From NCBI RefSeq assembly GCF_963169125.1, contig NC_084802.1, positions 13,516,896-13,580,895 of the forward strand: a DNA stretch of 64,000 bases, written 5' to 3'. The notes under the pieces were generated by a model. It did not search any database, was not told where the DNA came from, and saw only the letters and a program-made list of their open reading frames with translations. The position numbers and the translations under genes are program-made. Source of the stretch: Humulus lupulus (Eukaryota > Streptophyta > Magnoliopsida > Rosales > Cannabaceae). Positions 49,030-60,060 of this stretch are shown here, one piece after another (position 1 is the stretch's first letter; every line of letters begins with the position of its first letter).

Positions 49030-51084
49030 GTGGAAAACATGAGCGGGGGAGCACCACAAAATCATAATCCTACCCGTCAAAGAGCTCTACGGGACTATGT
49101 ACTCCCTACTATCACAGGGGTACACTTGTGCATTCGTCCTCCAGCAGTAGAGGAAAATAATTTTGAGATCAAGCCTGCTATATTCCAGATGGTCCAGACT
49201 GCTGTTCAATTTAGTGGCCTCCCCACTGAAGACCCCAATATGCACATAGCCAATTTCCTGGAGTTGTGTGCTACTTTCAAAATGAATGGGGTGAGTGATG
49301 ATGCCATTAGATTGCATTTGTTCCCATTCTCACTACGGGAGCGAGCGAAAAGCTGGCTGAATTCACTTGAGGCCAATACTATCACCACTTGGGATGCTCT
49401 AGCTCAGAAGTTTTTAGCGAAGTTCTTTCCACCTGCTAAGGCTGCTAAACTGAGAGGGGAGATCAATAAATTTTCTCAATTTGAGGGAGAATCCTTGTAT
49501 GATGCTTGGGAGAGGTTCAAGGACTTAATCAGAAAATGTCCCCACCACGGTATTGAGAAGTGGATGTTAGTCCACAACTTTTACAATGGTTTGTGCGGTA
49601 CCACTCGCACAATCATTGATGCAGCAGCGGGAGGAGCGTTTATGAGCAAAAGTGCTAATGAAGCTTATGAACTCTTAAAGGAAATGGCCACTAATAATTA
49701 CCAATGGCCAAGTGAACGAGCGGGCAGTAATAACAAGGTTGCAGGGGTTCATGAATTAGATGCAATCACAACCTTAACTGCTCAAGTTGCATCTCTAACT
49801 AAGCAGTTGCAACAAAATACCATGTCTGCCCAGGTTGTGCAAGCCCAAGTAATGTGTGAATTGTGTGGCGGGTCTCATCCTTTTGACCAGTGCCAAGCTG
49901 TTTTAGATCCCAACAATGTTCCATTAGATCAAGCTCAAGTTCAGGTAGTGGGTAGTTTTCAGAGGCCCTACAATAACCCTTACTCTAACTCATATAATCC
50001 GGGGTGGAGAAACCATCCTAACTTTTCCTGGAAAAATAATCAAGGACAACAACAACCGTTTCAACCACCGTATCAGCGGCCTATGACTCAAGCTCCACCA
50101 CAAGCATCAACCTCTCAACAACCTGGGCCGCCAGCTCCTACAGAATAGCCTAGTGAATTACAGGCTGCCCTATTGACTCTCACCAATACTCAAACTCAGT
50201 TTATGACTGAGACTAGATCTTCCATCAGAAATTTGGAGATGCAAGTGGGGCAGTTGGCCAATATGTTGAATACTAGGCCTCAAGGGAATTTGCCTAGCAA
50301 TACTGTGGTAAATCCTAAGGAGCAATGTCAAGCTATCATCTTGAGGAGCGGGAAAGAAATTGAGGGTCCTTCTCTTAAGGGGACTCAAGAAAAAAAGGCA
50401 GAGGAAGAGGAGAGTTATGAAAAAGTTGAGTCCCAAGTGAAGAAAAAGGTTACTGAAGATCTTACAACCCAAGAGAAGATTCATCCGGTAGTTGTTGATT
50501 CTAATGTCAAAATCTTGTATCCACAACGACTCCGGAAGAGTTCTCTTGACAAACAATTCTCAAAGTTTCTGGAGGTGTTTAAAAAGCTTCACATTAACAT
50601 CCCATTTGTTGAGGCTTTGGAGCAAATGCCGAGTTATGTGAAATTCATGAAGGAGATTCTGTCCAAGAAGAGGAAGATGGAGGATTATGAGACGGTGGCG
50701 CTCACTGAAGAGTGCAGTGCCATTCTGCAAAGGAAGCTTCCTCAGAAACTAAGAGATCCTGGGAGTTTCATAATACCCTGCACTATTGGGAATTTTGAGA
50801 GCATGAATGCTCTATGTGATTTGGGGGCGAGCATTAACCTAATGCCGCTTTCTGTTTTCAGAAGATTGAAGCTTGGGGAAGCAAGACCTACAACAGTGAC
50901 TCTTCAGTTGGCAGACAGATCAATAACACATCCTCGGGGTATTATTGAAGATGTTCTAGTAAAAGTGGACAAGTTCATCTTCCCAGCAGACTTTATTGTA
51001 CTTGATATGGAGGAGGATGCCAACGTCCCAATCATTCTTGGAAGGCCATTCTTAGCCACAGGACGAGCTTTAATCGACGTATAA
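49030..51084 (+). pseudogene. Athila gag-protease, one internal stop
   Basis: One frame from [14 protein letters not shown] is open except for a single TAG at 50146-50148. The gag core includes [20 protein letters not shown] and a knuckle-like [13 protein letters not shown]. The protease active-site region is ALCDLGASINLMP near 50810, with the flap-side text VPIILGRPFLATGRALIDV before the stop at 51082. The stop between gag and protease is a natural place for readthrough, but it could equally be a mutation. A short acidic/basic tail continues in the same strand to about 51393 after the stop. Confidence 0.82.
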
Positions 51085-51393
51085 AAGGGGGAGTTACGGT
51101 TGCGAGTCCAAAATGAGGAAATAAGTTTTAATGTCTTTGCAACAACTGAAATTCCTACATGTTGTAGAGTTGATGTGGTGAATGATTGTCAAGAATCAAT
51201 TGGTAAAAAGAAGAAGAAGACCAAAGAACAATTTCGAACAGTTCGACGTCGTATGAAAAGATTATTGTGTGGCAAGTTTGAAGGTTTCGATGACATTGGG
51301 GATAATTTCAATATTCTCAACAATAGAAGGGAATTCTCCTCGTATGACACGATGGCTCTCAAGGATGCAAGGGGTGGACTTGACCCGAGTTGA

Positions 51394-53190
51394 AGTTTAA
51401 CAAAGGAAGTGAGCGTCCAGTTGGAGACGTTAAATAAAGCTCCATTGGGAGGCATCCCAAGTTCATTTAAATTTATTTAAGTTTGTTAAGTTTTTAAACT
51501 ATTTTAGTTGAGACAATTTTTATTTTTTTTAGTTAGTTTTTGTTTAATTTTAATTTTCTTGTAAATATTGTTGATTATGGAATCGTGAAATACGTGAAAA
51601 AAATAGAAAAATGATGAAAAAAATGGAAAGAAAAAAAAAGCGCAGAACCAATATGCCTACAACCAAGCCTTCGCCACTCATTTTGGCATTGGCACTAGTG
51701 GATTTTCACCATATCCACAACCACCCAATTTTGCGTATCCTCCATCTAAGGGGGATGACAAGGCAGGACCTTCATCATGAGTCGAGTCAGGTAAGTTTCC
51801 TTTCCTTAGCTTTTATTTAAACATTGGGGACAATGTTTTTGTTAAGTTTTGGGAAGATGGATTTATGTTAGTTATTTGTGTTAGGTTAGTTGAGTCAAGT
51901 TTCTGTTTAGTTTGATGTTTTGTTAAATTGTGTTTGGTTTTGTGTGTTAATTGTGTTGTGTGCTAGGGTATCTAGAGAGTGTGTTGAATCAAGATAACAA
52001 TGATTAGCCGATGAGAATACGTGAATGACTTGTAATATAATTCGAGAAAAATATGCTTGATTGTAAAAACAATCTGTGTGCTTAGTTTGACCACTTCTTT
52101 GGATTACTTTAATTCATTATAAAACTGAATATTTGATCATGATTGGTAAATTTTTACATTTAGATGTATTTACACTTGCTGAATTTTGAATGTGGAAAGA
52201 ATGTATGAACAAATTCTAGAACTTGCTTGCTTACTATTTGAGGCGAAATCATAGACAATGCTTGTTTAGGAAAATGATTTAGGTGACTTTTTTGGAACGT
52301 TTGAGCCTTTCAAGCCATCCTTGATTAATTTATCCTTAGTTACCCTTTTTCGAGCCTAAAAGTATAACTTTTTATTGTTAACCACTTATGTTGAGCCTAA
52401 TTGAACACTTCATTATAAATTTGGCATTCTCTTGATTTATACCATGAGCATATAAACATATAAATGGGGATTGAATTGTAATGGGTGTTATTGTTTGATT
52501 TGGTTGTGACAATAGAAAAATAAAAGGAAAGATTGAGAGGAAAATTCAGAAAAAAAAAGATTGAAAATAAATTACACTTTTTATGTTTGTTCACATTGAA
52601 AAACATAAGTTTGGGGAAGTGTAGTTGAAAAAAAAAAAGATGCATCTAGTGTGAATTTTTCTCAATCTTGGAAAATAAAGGGAAATTTGGGGTTGTTTGG
52701 ATTACAAAGTGGATATCAGGTGTGGTTTGTTTGGATTATATGCTTATGGTATATATGAGCCTAAATGACTATTTTATCTACCGTTACCTAAGCCTTTCAA
52801 TACAAGCTTTAAAAGACCTTTTGATTCTTGAACATGCATTGATTTATATTAGTGGAGAATAATAAGTTAGCAAGCATATGGAAATTCAGGATTTGATGGA
52901 TTGATGGTGAGAGTTTAGCATGTGTAAATTATTTTAAATATGTGTTATTTACTGTTCATGATTGAGTAGACAAAAATGATCAATGGGTTAGGGTGAGTTG
53001 AAGAAGTGGTTGGATTAATAAATCTGGATGACTTGTTAGTTACTTTTCCAAAATTATATATGCTTGTCATTCATTAATTTTGAGGCTTAAAAAAAATTGT
53101 GGTTATCTTGATTCATTTGTTTAGTGTCTGTATTTATTTGTTTCGTTTATCTTGAGTCTTATTTTCTTTGCTCGAGGGCGAGCAACAATT
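51394..53190 (+). other. Athila non-coding 3' interior
   Basis: No RT, integrase or env-like frame is seen. It includes GGGAGGCATCCCAAG near 51449 and TTGGGGACAATG near 51822, which are frequent in Athila 3' regions. The remainder is AT-rich with short open frames only. Confidence 0.65.
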
Positions 53191-53205
53191 AAGTTTGGGG
53201 AAGTT
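53191..53205 (+). other. Athila polypurine tract
   Basis: AAGTTTGGGGAAGTT just before the 3' LTR is the expected plus-strand priming site. Confidence 0.65.
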
Positions 53206-54442
53206 TGATAAATGAGTTTTAGACTCATTTATCTATGTGTTTTTTAGGAAAATATTAGGTGTTTGTTTTGTTTTGTTTTGTTCTATTTTACGTTTGTTTT
53301 TGTATGTTTTCAGGTGTCGAAGGGCTTAGGTGACTTAGGTGTGGAAACATGGTGGAAAAATCGACAAAATGACAAAAAATGGTGGAAAACTGTGTTTCGG
53401 AGCACTTCCTGCGACTGCAAGAAGTGTGTCTTGCGGCCGCAACTCCAGAGAAGTTTTTGCATTTCTAGAGCATTCCTGCGACTGCAGGAATGACATCCTG
53501 CAACCGCAGGATATGTCTACAAATGAGAAAAACACAGATTTTTAATTAAGGGTGCTTTGGTCCTTTCATGTTTAAAAAATCACTAATTAGGTTTAAATTA
53601 CGATTAAGGAGAGGAAAGGAGACACTTTTTGATATCTGGACTGGGAGAAGAGGCTTAGGAGGCTTTGGATGAAGATTGGATTGATCATCTAGAGTTCTTT
53701 TCTTTTTAGTTTTAGTTTATGTTAATTTCATGTTTATGGATTTCTTAATGATAAACATGAACTAAATTTCTGTTTAGGTTTTCTAATTGACTCTCTTGAA
53801 ACTCTATTATGATTTAATGCATTTATCTATTTCTTCTTCATCTGAAATCTATTCAATTTGTGTTTATTGTGTATGTGATTGATTGATCAACTTTTACATA
53901 CGAATTATGAATTTGAATCAAAATCTGAAAAGTGAGATTTGAATATGCTAAAATTTAATAGACATAGATTTCAATTTAGAACGAGACTATTAAATTGGTT
54001 TATGTGATTTCTGGTTGTATTCATTGCTTCCTATTGTTTGAATTGACCATAGAAATATAGGGAATTCACATTAGGTCGAGTTTTCAATTTCTTAACTCGA
54101 ATAGTTAACACTTTTGCATGCCTATCATTTCAGTGAGAAGAGTTTCAGTAGTAATTGAATTAAAGATTAATAGAGTGGATAGTAGAGAAGATTAGGATTC
54201 CTAATTATTTTACAGTGAATTTAATCCTTGTGTTTTTGTTCTTATTTGATTTCTGCAATTTTCATTTATTTCTGTTTTCTTGTTTTCAAAATTCACAAAT
54301 CCAGTTTTCATTAGTCAAATAGAAACTAAAAATTAATTATTTGGTAATTGATAAATCAGTCTCCGTGGGAACGATATCGGTCTTACCGAAATAAACTACA
54401 AAAGCGATTACGTATACTTGCGTAGCTTTAAATTTTGCAACA
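53206..54442 (+). repeat. Athila 3' LTR
   Basis: TGATAAATGAGTTTTAGAC to AAATTTTGCAACA, 1237 bp, near identical to the 5' LTR. Confidence 0.9.
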
Positions 54443-54447
54443 CCTGC

Positions 54448-56155
54448 CATCGACTTACAACGTGTTGCTCGGGAGACCCGCTCTAGTAGGGCTGGGGGTA
54501 GTCTCGTCTGTAAGGCATTTGGCCATCAAGTTCCCGACTTCTAGTGGCATCGGGACGCTAAAGGGAGACTAGTTAGCCGGAAGGGAATGCTACAGCATTT
54601 TCGTAAGAGGAAAGAAGCAGGCGAGCGTACAAGCAGTCATCGTTATCCAGACTAAGGACGGGACGGTCTTGGAGATAGATGAAGAGATCGATCCAAGAGT
54701 GGAGGAAAAAGCTGATCTCGAACCATTGGAAGAGCTCGAAGAAATCAAGCTCGAAGAGTCAAATCTCTCGAAAACGGTAAAGGTTAGGAAAAATCTCCAT
54801 GAAGAAACTAAATAGCAATTAATTTTCTTTTTGAAGGAAAACCAGGATGTCTTCGCGTGGTCACATTCGGACATGGTAGGAATAAGTCCAAATATAGTGA
54901 GCCACGCGCTGAATATCGATAAAAGCTTTCCACCGAAGCAACAAAAGCGAAGACAACTGGACGACGATAGGAAAAAGGCCCCAAAAGAGGAAGTCGACAG
55001 GTTAAAGGCAAACCGATTCATTAGGGATGCTTTTTACCCCGATTGGGTAGCCAATCCAGTACTGGTCCCGAAGCCCAATGGGACATGGCGAACCTGCATT
55101 GACTACTCGGACCTCAACAAGACCTGTCCTAAAGACTGCTTTCCTTTACCACGAATTGATCAGCTCGTGGATGCCACGGCAGGGCATGGACTAATGTCAT
55201 TCATGGATGCCTATTCTGGATATAACCAGATTGCCATGCATGCCCTCGACCAGGAACATACGAGCTTCATAACAAATAAAGGGTTATATTGTTATAATGC
55301 ATGCCATTCGGGCTCAAAAATGCTGGGGCCACATACCAGCGGCTCGTGAACATGATGTTCTCCGAGTAAATAGGGAACAACATGGAATTTTATGTTGATG
55401 ACATGTTAGTCAAGTCTCAACTTAATGATAACCATGTTGATGATCTCGAAGAATGCTTTGCCGTGCTCCGGAAATATAACATGAAGCTTAACCCTCAGAA
55501 ATGCTCCTTTGGAGTATCTTCAGGAAAATTCCTGGGTTTCTTTGTAAATGCTCGAGGAATAGAAGCTAATCCAGAAAAGATCCAGGCCCTGATCGATATG
55601 CCCTCACCTCGAAAATACAAAGATGTCCAGAGTTTGACCGGCAGAATGGCGGCACTAAGTAGGTTTATCTCGAAATCTACAGATCGTTGTCTTCCGTTTT
55701 TCAACCTGTTGAGGGGAGGCAAGAAATTTGAATGGACAGAGGAGTGCGAGTTGGCTTTTCAGGAACTCAAGAAACACCTTGCAGAACCCCCTATACTGTC
55801 AAAACCTATTGCGGGAGAAGTTCTGTACTTATATCTTGCCACTACCGAGCACGCCGTAAGTGCAGTGCTCGTACGAGAGGAAGAAAAGGTGCAAAGGCCT
55901 GCATATTATGTCAGTAAAAGGTTATTGAGGGCAAAATCAAGATATCCCTTGATGGAAAAGCTAGCTCTCAGCTTAATTCACTCATCTCGGAAACTTCGAC
56001 CCTACTTTCAAGCGCACCCCATCCATGTACTATCTGATCAACCACTAAGACAAGTCTTGTCTAAGCCAGAAGCTTCAGGTCGACTTCTTAAATGGGTAGT
56101 TGAACTCAGGCAATTCGAGATCACCTATCATCCAAGGACGACCATTAGGGCGTAA
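54448..56155 (+). pseudogene. E2 reverse transcriptase and first RNase H, broken
   Basis: After the protease tail, an open part starts near 54831 with ENQDVFAWSHSDM. RT motifs seen are VLVPKPNGTWRTCIDYSDLN, FMDAYSGYNQI and FYVDDMLVKS. A frameshift lies near 55300 and a TAA near 55369, both between the two catalytic motifs. The connection region and RNase H follow (RPAYYVSKRLL, YPLMEKLALSL). A TAA occurs near 56153, just before the second RNase H. Confidence 0.85.
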
Positions 56156-56158
56156 GCC

Positions 56159-56806
56159 TTGGCAGACTTCATAGTGGAATGTACTAGTATGACCAACGAT
56201 GAAGTTATAACCCCGGCCCACGAGCTGTGGAAACTTTACGTTGATGGGTCATCTAATGAAAATGGATCAGGGGCAGGAGTAATTTTGATCACTCCTGCGG
56301 GAAGCATATTTTATTGTGCCTTGAGATTTGACTTCAAGGCATCAAATAATGAGGTCGAGTACGAGGCTTTACTGGCGGGACTTCGCATAGCCAAGGAGCT
56401 CAATGCTAAAGCAATACATTGCTACAGCGACTCCCAGCTAGTGGTTAACCAAATTTTGGGAGAATACCAGGCTTGTGGTACAAGAATGGCAGCTTACTTA
56501 GAAAAGGCAAAATCAGCATTGGAACACTTCGAGTTCTATGCGATAGAACAGGTCCCCCGAGAACAAAACTCGAATGCGGATGCCTTAGCCCGACTCGCTA
56601 CCTCTACCGAGAATGGCGAGCTAAATGTCGTACCAATTGAACATCTCTCGGCACCTAGTATTAATGAGCCAGAGCAGGAAGACGTGTGTATAATCGATTC
56701 CGAGCCTACCTGGATGACTCTGATAGTTGAATATCTCGAGACCGGCGTCCTTCCGAAAGATCGGAACCAGGCTCGAAAGTTGATGTATCAAATCCCTCGT
56801 TATACC
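56159..56806 (+). pseudogene. E2 second (archaeal-type) RNase H
   Basis: The frame includes LWKLYVDGSSNENGSGAG, NNEVEYEALLAGLRIAKEL, CYSDSQLVVNQ and NSNADALARLA, which carry the acidic residues of the fold (D, E, D and a late D). This added domain defines the Tat lineage and may help remove RNA during reverse transcription. The frame continues toward integrase but is cut by the SIRE-like LTR after PRYT. Confidence 0.85.
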
Positions 56807-58088
56807 TATTGACCCAAACTCTTAAGTCTCCTTGTTTTGATGATTAACAAATATTTGATTATTATTTGTTACTAATGATTTGTTGATTTTGTAGCAAAAA
56901 CCAAAGTGAATTAGCAATTCAAAGTCAAACTTATGAACAAGGGCAAAATGGTCATTCTACCAAATTTTCCGGAAATGACCCGAAATGGATTTCAAGACTC
57001 AAGAAACTCAAGATAAAGGTTTAATTTCATTTCTTAGTCATGTAAAGTGATTGCAAGTTTACTTTAAAGTCATAAGTATAAAATTTGGCTCATTCACGTG
57101 CTAAAAATGGTGATTTTTCAAAATGAGAACTAGACATCCTAAATTCACTTTTAAGAAAATACATCCCGATACGGTCGTAACGCAATTGGAATTTTCGAAA
57201 TCAGATAAACGAGCTAAAAGTTATAAAGAATTGAAAAACGGGAAAATAGGCATATTTTGAACTTTTGCTCTCTGTCTGCCATCCGAAATTCCGGTTCCCC
57301 ATCCGGACTTCCGGTTCGCGGCAGGCAGCTTCAAAAAATAACCCCCAACGGCTATAAACGGCTAGTTTTTTCCCAAACTCTATATAAACTCGTTTTTCAC
57401 TCAAAATTGGTGGTTAGCTGAGCATTTATTACATACATCAAACCTAATCCATTGATTTCAAAGAGCTCTCAAAGTTTAAATCATCCAAACACATATTCAC
57501 ACACTTGAGCCAAAATTTGTATTTATTTCTTCTAAGTGTGCTTGCTAATCACTCTAGGTTTCTCATTGTATCATCATACTTCTAGAGTGATTTTTGCTTG
57601 TAATATCAAACACATTCCCATATTGTGATTGAGGTGAGGTTGGCACCGGTTTTGTAAACAACCCGGTTAGAGTGAGATTGGCACTTCAACAATCCGAAAA
57701 AGAGGTTGATAGTCCTTGGTGGTGGAAAACTATTGTAAGAGGTTTGGAAATACCTTGGTGAAAAATTCCCGGTTGTAAGGGTTAGTCAAGCCCGTTAACT
57801 TGGCTCGATAGTGGAACTCAAAGCTAGGTCCATAGCTTTGAAGACCAAGGACGTAGGTGGCTTAGTTCTACCGAACCTTGTAAAATTCGAGAGTTTGTAA
57901 TTTCTTAACCTTAACCTCTTTACATTACAAGTTTGATTATTTGCTATATCTATTTGATTGCCATATTATTTGCTCTTACTTGATAAATTTGATTTATTGC
58001 ATAATTTGGCATATTAAGTTTTAAATTTCCGAAATTAGTTTAAATTTCCAATTCACCCCCTCTCTTGGAAACATATCTTGGGTTAACA
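56807..58088 (+). mobile_element. SIRE/Maximus-like copia solo LTR, TSD ATACC
   Basis: Starts TATTGACCCAAACTC (second base probably mutated from G) and ends CTTGGGTTAACA, flanked by ATACC at 56802-56806 and 58089-58093. Removing it restores the E2 frame across the site. The TTAAGTCTCCTTGTTTTGATG start and CAATTCACCCCCTCTC near the end fit SIRE-type LTRs. Confidence 0.75.
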
Positions 58089-58093
58089 ATACC

Positions 58094-59233
58094 ATTATGG
58101 ATGGAAGGCTGTATAGAAGAGGATATTCCATGCCATTACTTCAGTGTGTAACTCCACCCGAAGCCAAGAAAATCATTGAAGAAATTCACGAAGGGTTCTG
58201 TGGAGGCCATACTGGGGGGCATAGCCTGTCCAAGAAAATCATACGCCAAGGTTATTTCTGGCCTACCATCAAGTCAGATTCTTTTGATTACGTAAAAAAG
58301 TGTGATAAGTGCCAACGATTCGCCACAATTCCTTGAGCTCCACCGTCCGAGCTAACTTTGATGACCTCCCTATGGCCATTTGTGGTATGGGGAATCAACC
58401 TCATAGGCTCTCTTCCGACGGGCAAGGGCAGAGTAAAATACGTGGTAGTCGCCGTAGATTACTTCACAAAATGGACAGAAGCTGAACCGTTAGCGACTAT
58501 AACCTCCAAAAAAGTCCTTGACTTTGTGGTGAAAAACATCATATGTCGATATGGGATGTCGAGGAAGATTGTATCCGATAACGGAGCCCAGTTCGACAGC
58601 GATTTGTTTACCAACTTTTGCGAAAAAAATGGAATAATAAAGAGTTTTTCGTCAGTGGCCCATCCCCAGGCGAACGGCCAGGTCGAAGCTGTGAACAAGA
58701 CTCTAAAAAGCTCGTTGAAGAAAAAGTTGGATGAAGCAAAAGGAAGATGACCCAAAGAATTGCCCCGAGTCCTATGGGGATATAGGACTACGGCCCGTAC
58801 ATCGACAGGACATACCCCGTTCTCTTTGGCGTATGGTTGCGAGGCTATGTTGCCAGTTGAGGTCGAAATTCCCACAATTCGAGCCCTCGCTTACGATCAA
58901 GCCTCGAACCACTCTCAGCTCGAAGAAACTCTTGACTTGATTGAAGAAAGAAAGAATGAAGCTCAACTAAAAAATGTTGCATACCAACAGCGAGCTACCC
59001 GGTACTTCAACAAAAGAGTTCGGGATCAAAAATGTGGTGCGGGGGATTTAGTGCTAAGGTGTGTATTCTTGGCAATGCAGGATCCAGCAGCTGGTGTGCT
59101 CGGGCCAAATTGGGAAGGACCCTACCAGATAGAATCAGTCATCCGACCCAGTGTTTACAAGTTGGCGAGATTGGATGGAAATCTAGTACCGCGAGCATGG
59201 AATGGCGAACACCTACGACCGTACTATCAATAG
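58094..59233 (+). pseudogene. E2 integrase, two stops and a changed catalytic residue
   Basis: Zinc-binding region: EEIHEGFCGGHTGGHSL with CDKCQ. Catalytic core: WGINLIGSLP, VVAVDYFTKW, IVSDNGAQF and NGQVEAVNK. In relatives the first of these has D where this copy has N, so one of the three D-D-E residues is lost; the spacing of the second D and the E is normal. TGA stops lie at 58334-58336 and 58748-58750. The C-terminal part ends EHLRPYYQ. Integrase normally inserts the cDNA into the genome; this one cannot be functional. Confidence 0.87.
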
Positions 59234-60060
59234 TATAGGAAAGATGTTGCCTGTAACCATGCTTGTTTATCTGTACTGTTTTTCTATTGTTGGATTCTGT
59301 CAAATAAAGGTTGATTTCGTTTAATATGCTATATTTTTTGCAATCTCTCTTAATTTAATAACCTATGGTCACACTCATAGGATATTAAGGGGGCATTAGT
59401 GGTATATATACCATCAGCTTGAAAAATAAAATAACATATACGAAATACATACAAGTGTTTGGATATAACCAAATGCACGAGCTAAGATAGTTTGGATGTA
59501 ACCAAGCTATCAAACACCAAAAAATATAAAAACGTGCAAGTGTTTGGACGTAACCAAATATGCGAGCTAAGATAGTTTGGATGTAACCAAATATGCAAAC
59601 TAGATTACAATGTAAGTGTATGGATTACAAACCTAACACGACCTTAATAGGTTTGGAACAAACCAACTAAAACTAATTGGAAGTAAGTTGGAGCATAACC
59701 CACTTCGTGTTAAGCCGAGATCGAGGCTGGAATATCTTGCAAAACAATTGTTTCGACCTCATAACTTCGGAGAACTAACCTCGGACGAGAAAAAGTAACT
59801 AAAAAGTAAGATATAACTAAACCGTTTGCATTACACACCATACAAGTACTTTCGAGTGCATGGTTAAAGTAATATCCGACCTTGATAAATAACGAGATCG
59901 GAAGCGGATAATTCGAGCAAACTATGCATGAATGTATTGAACCTCGAGCTTAAATCCAAACTATGTTTGTGTGATTAAACAAGCATATATGGCTCTTTAA
60001 TATAAAATGTGCAAAAATATTTCAAACCGAGAAATGTAAAGCATATATATTAAAAGGAAG
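59234..60060. other. E2 non-coding spacer after integrase
   Basis: Includes a GATATTAAGGGGGCATTAG purine stretch near 59388 and several copies of a phrase with TTTGGATGTAACCAA (59460-59600). No coding segment is visible. Confidence 0.5.

Larger units (their letters stand above)
47525..54442 (+). mobile_element. Complete Athila-type element lacking pol, TSD CCTGC
   Basis: Two LTRs of about 1.24 kb flank a 4.4-kb interior, with perfect CCTGC duplications at 47520-47524 and 54443-54447. The PBS (TGGCGCCGTTGCCGGGGA) and polypurine tract are those of Athila. Only gag and protease are present: RT, RNase H and integrase are missing, so it must have moved with help from a related element. The LTRs differ at about 15 positions by eye plus a few indels. 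Confidence 0.92.
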
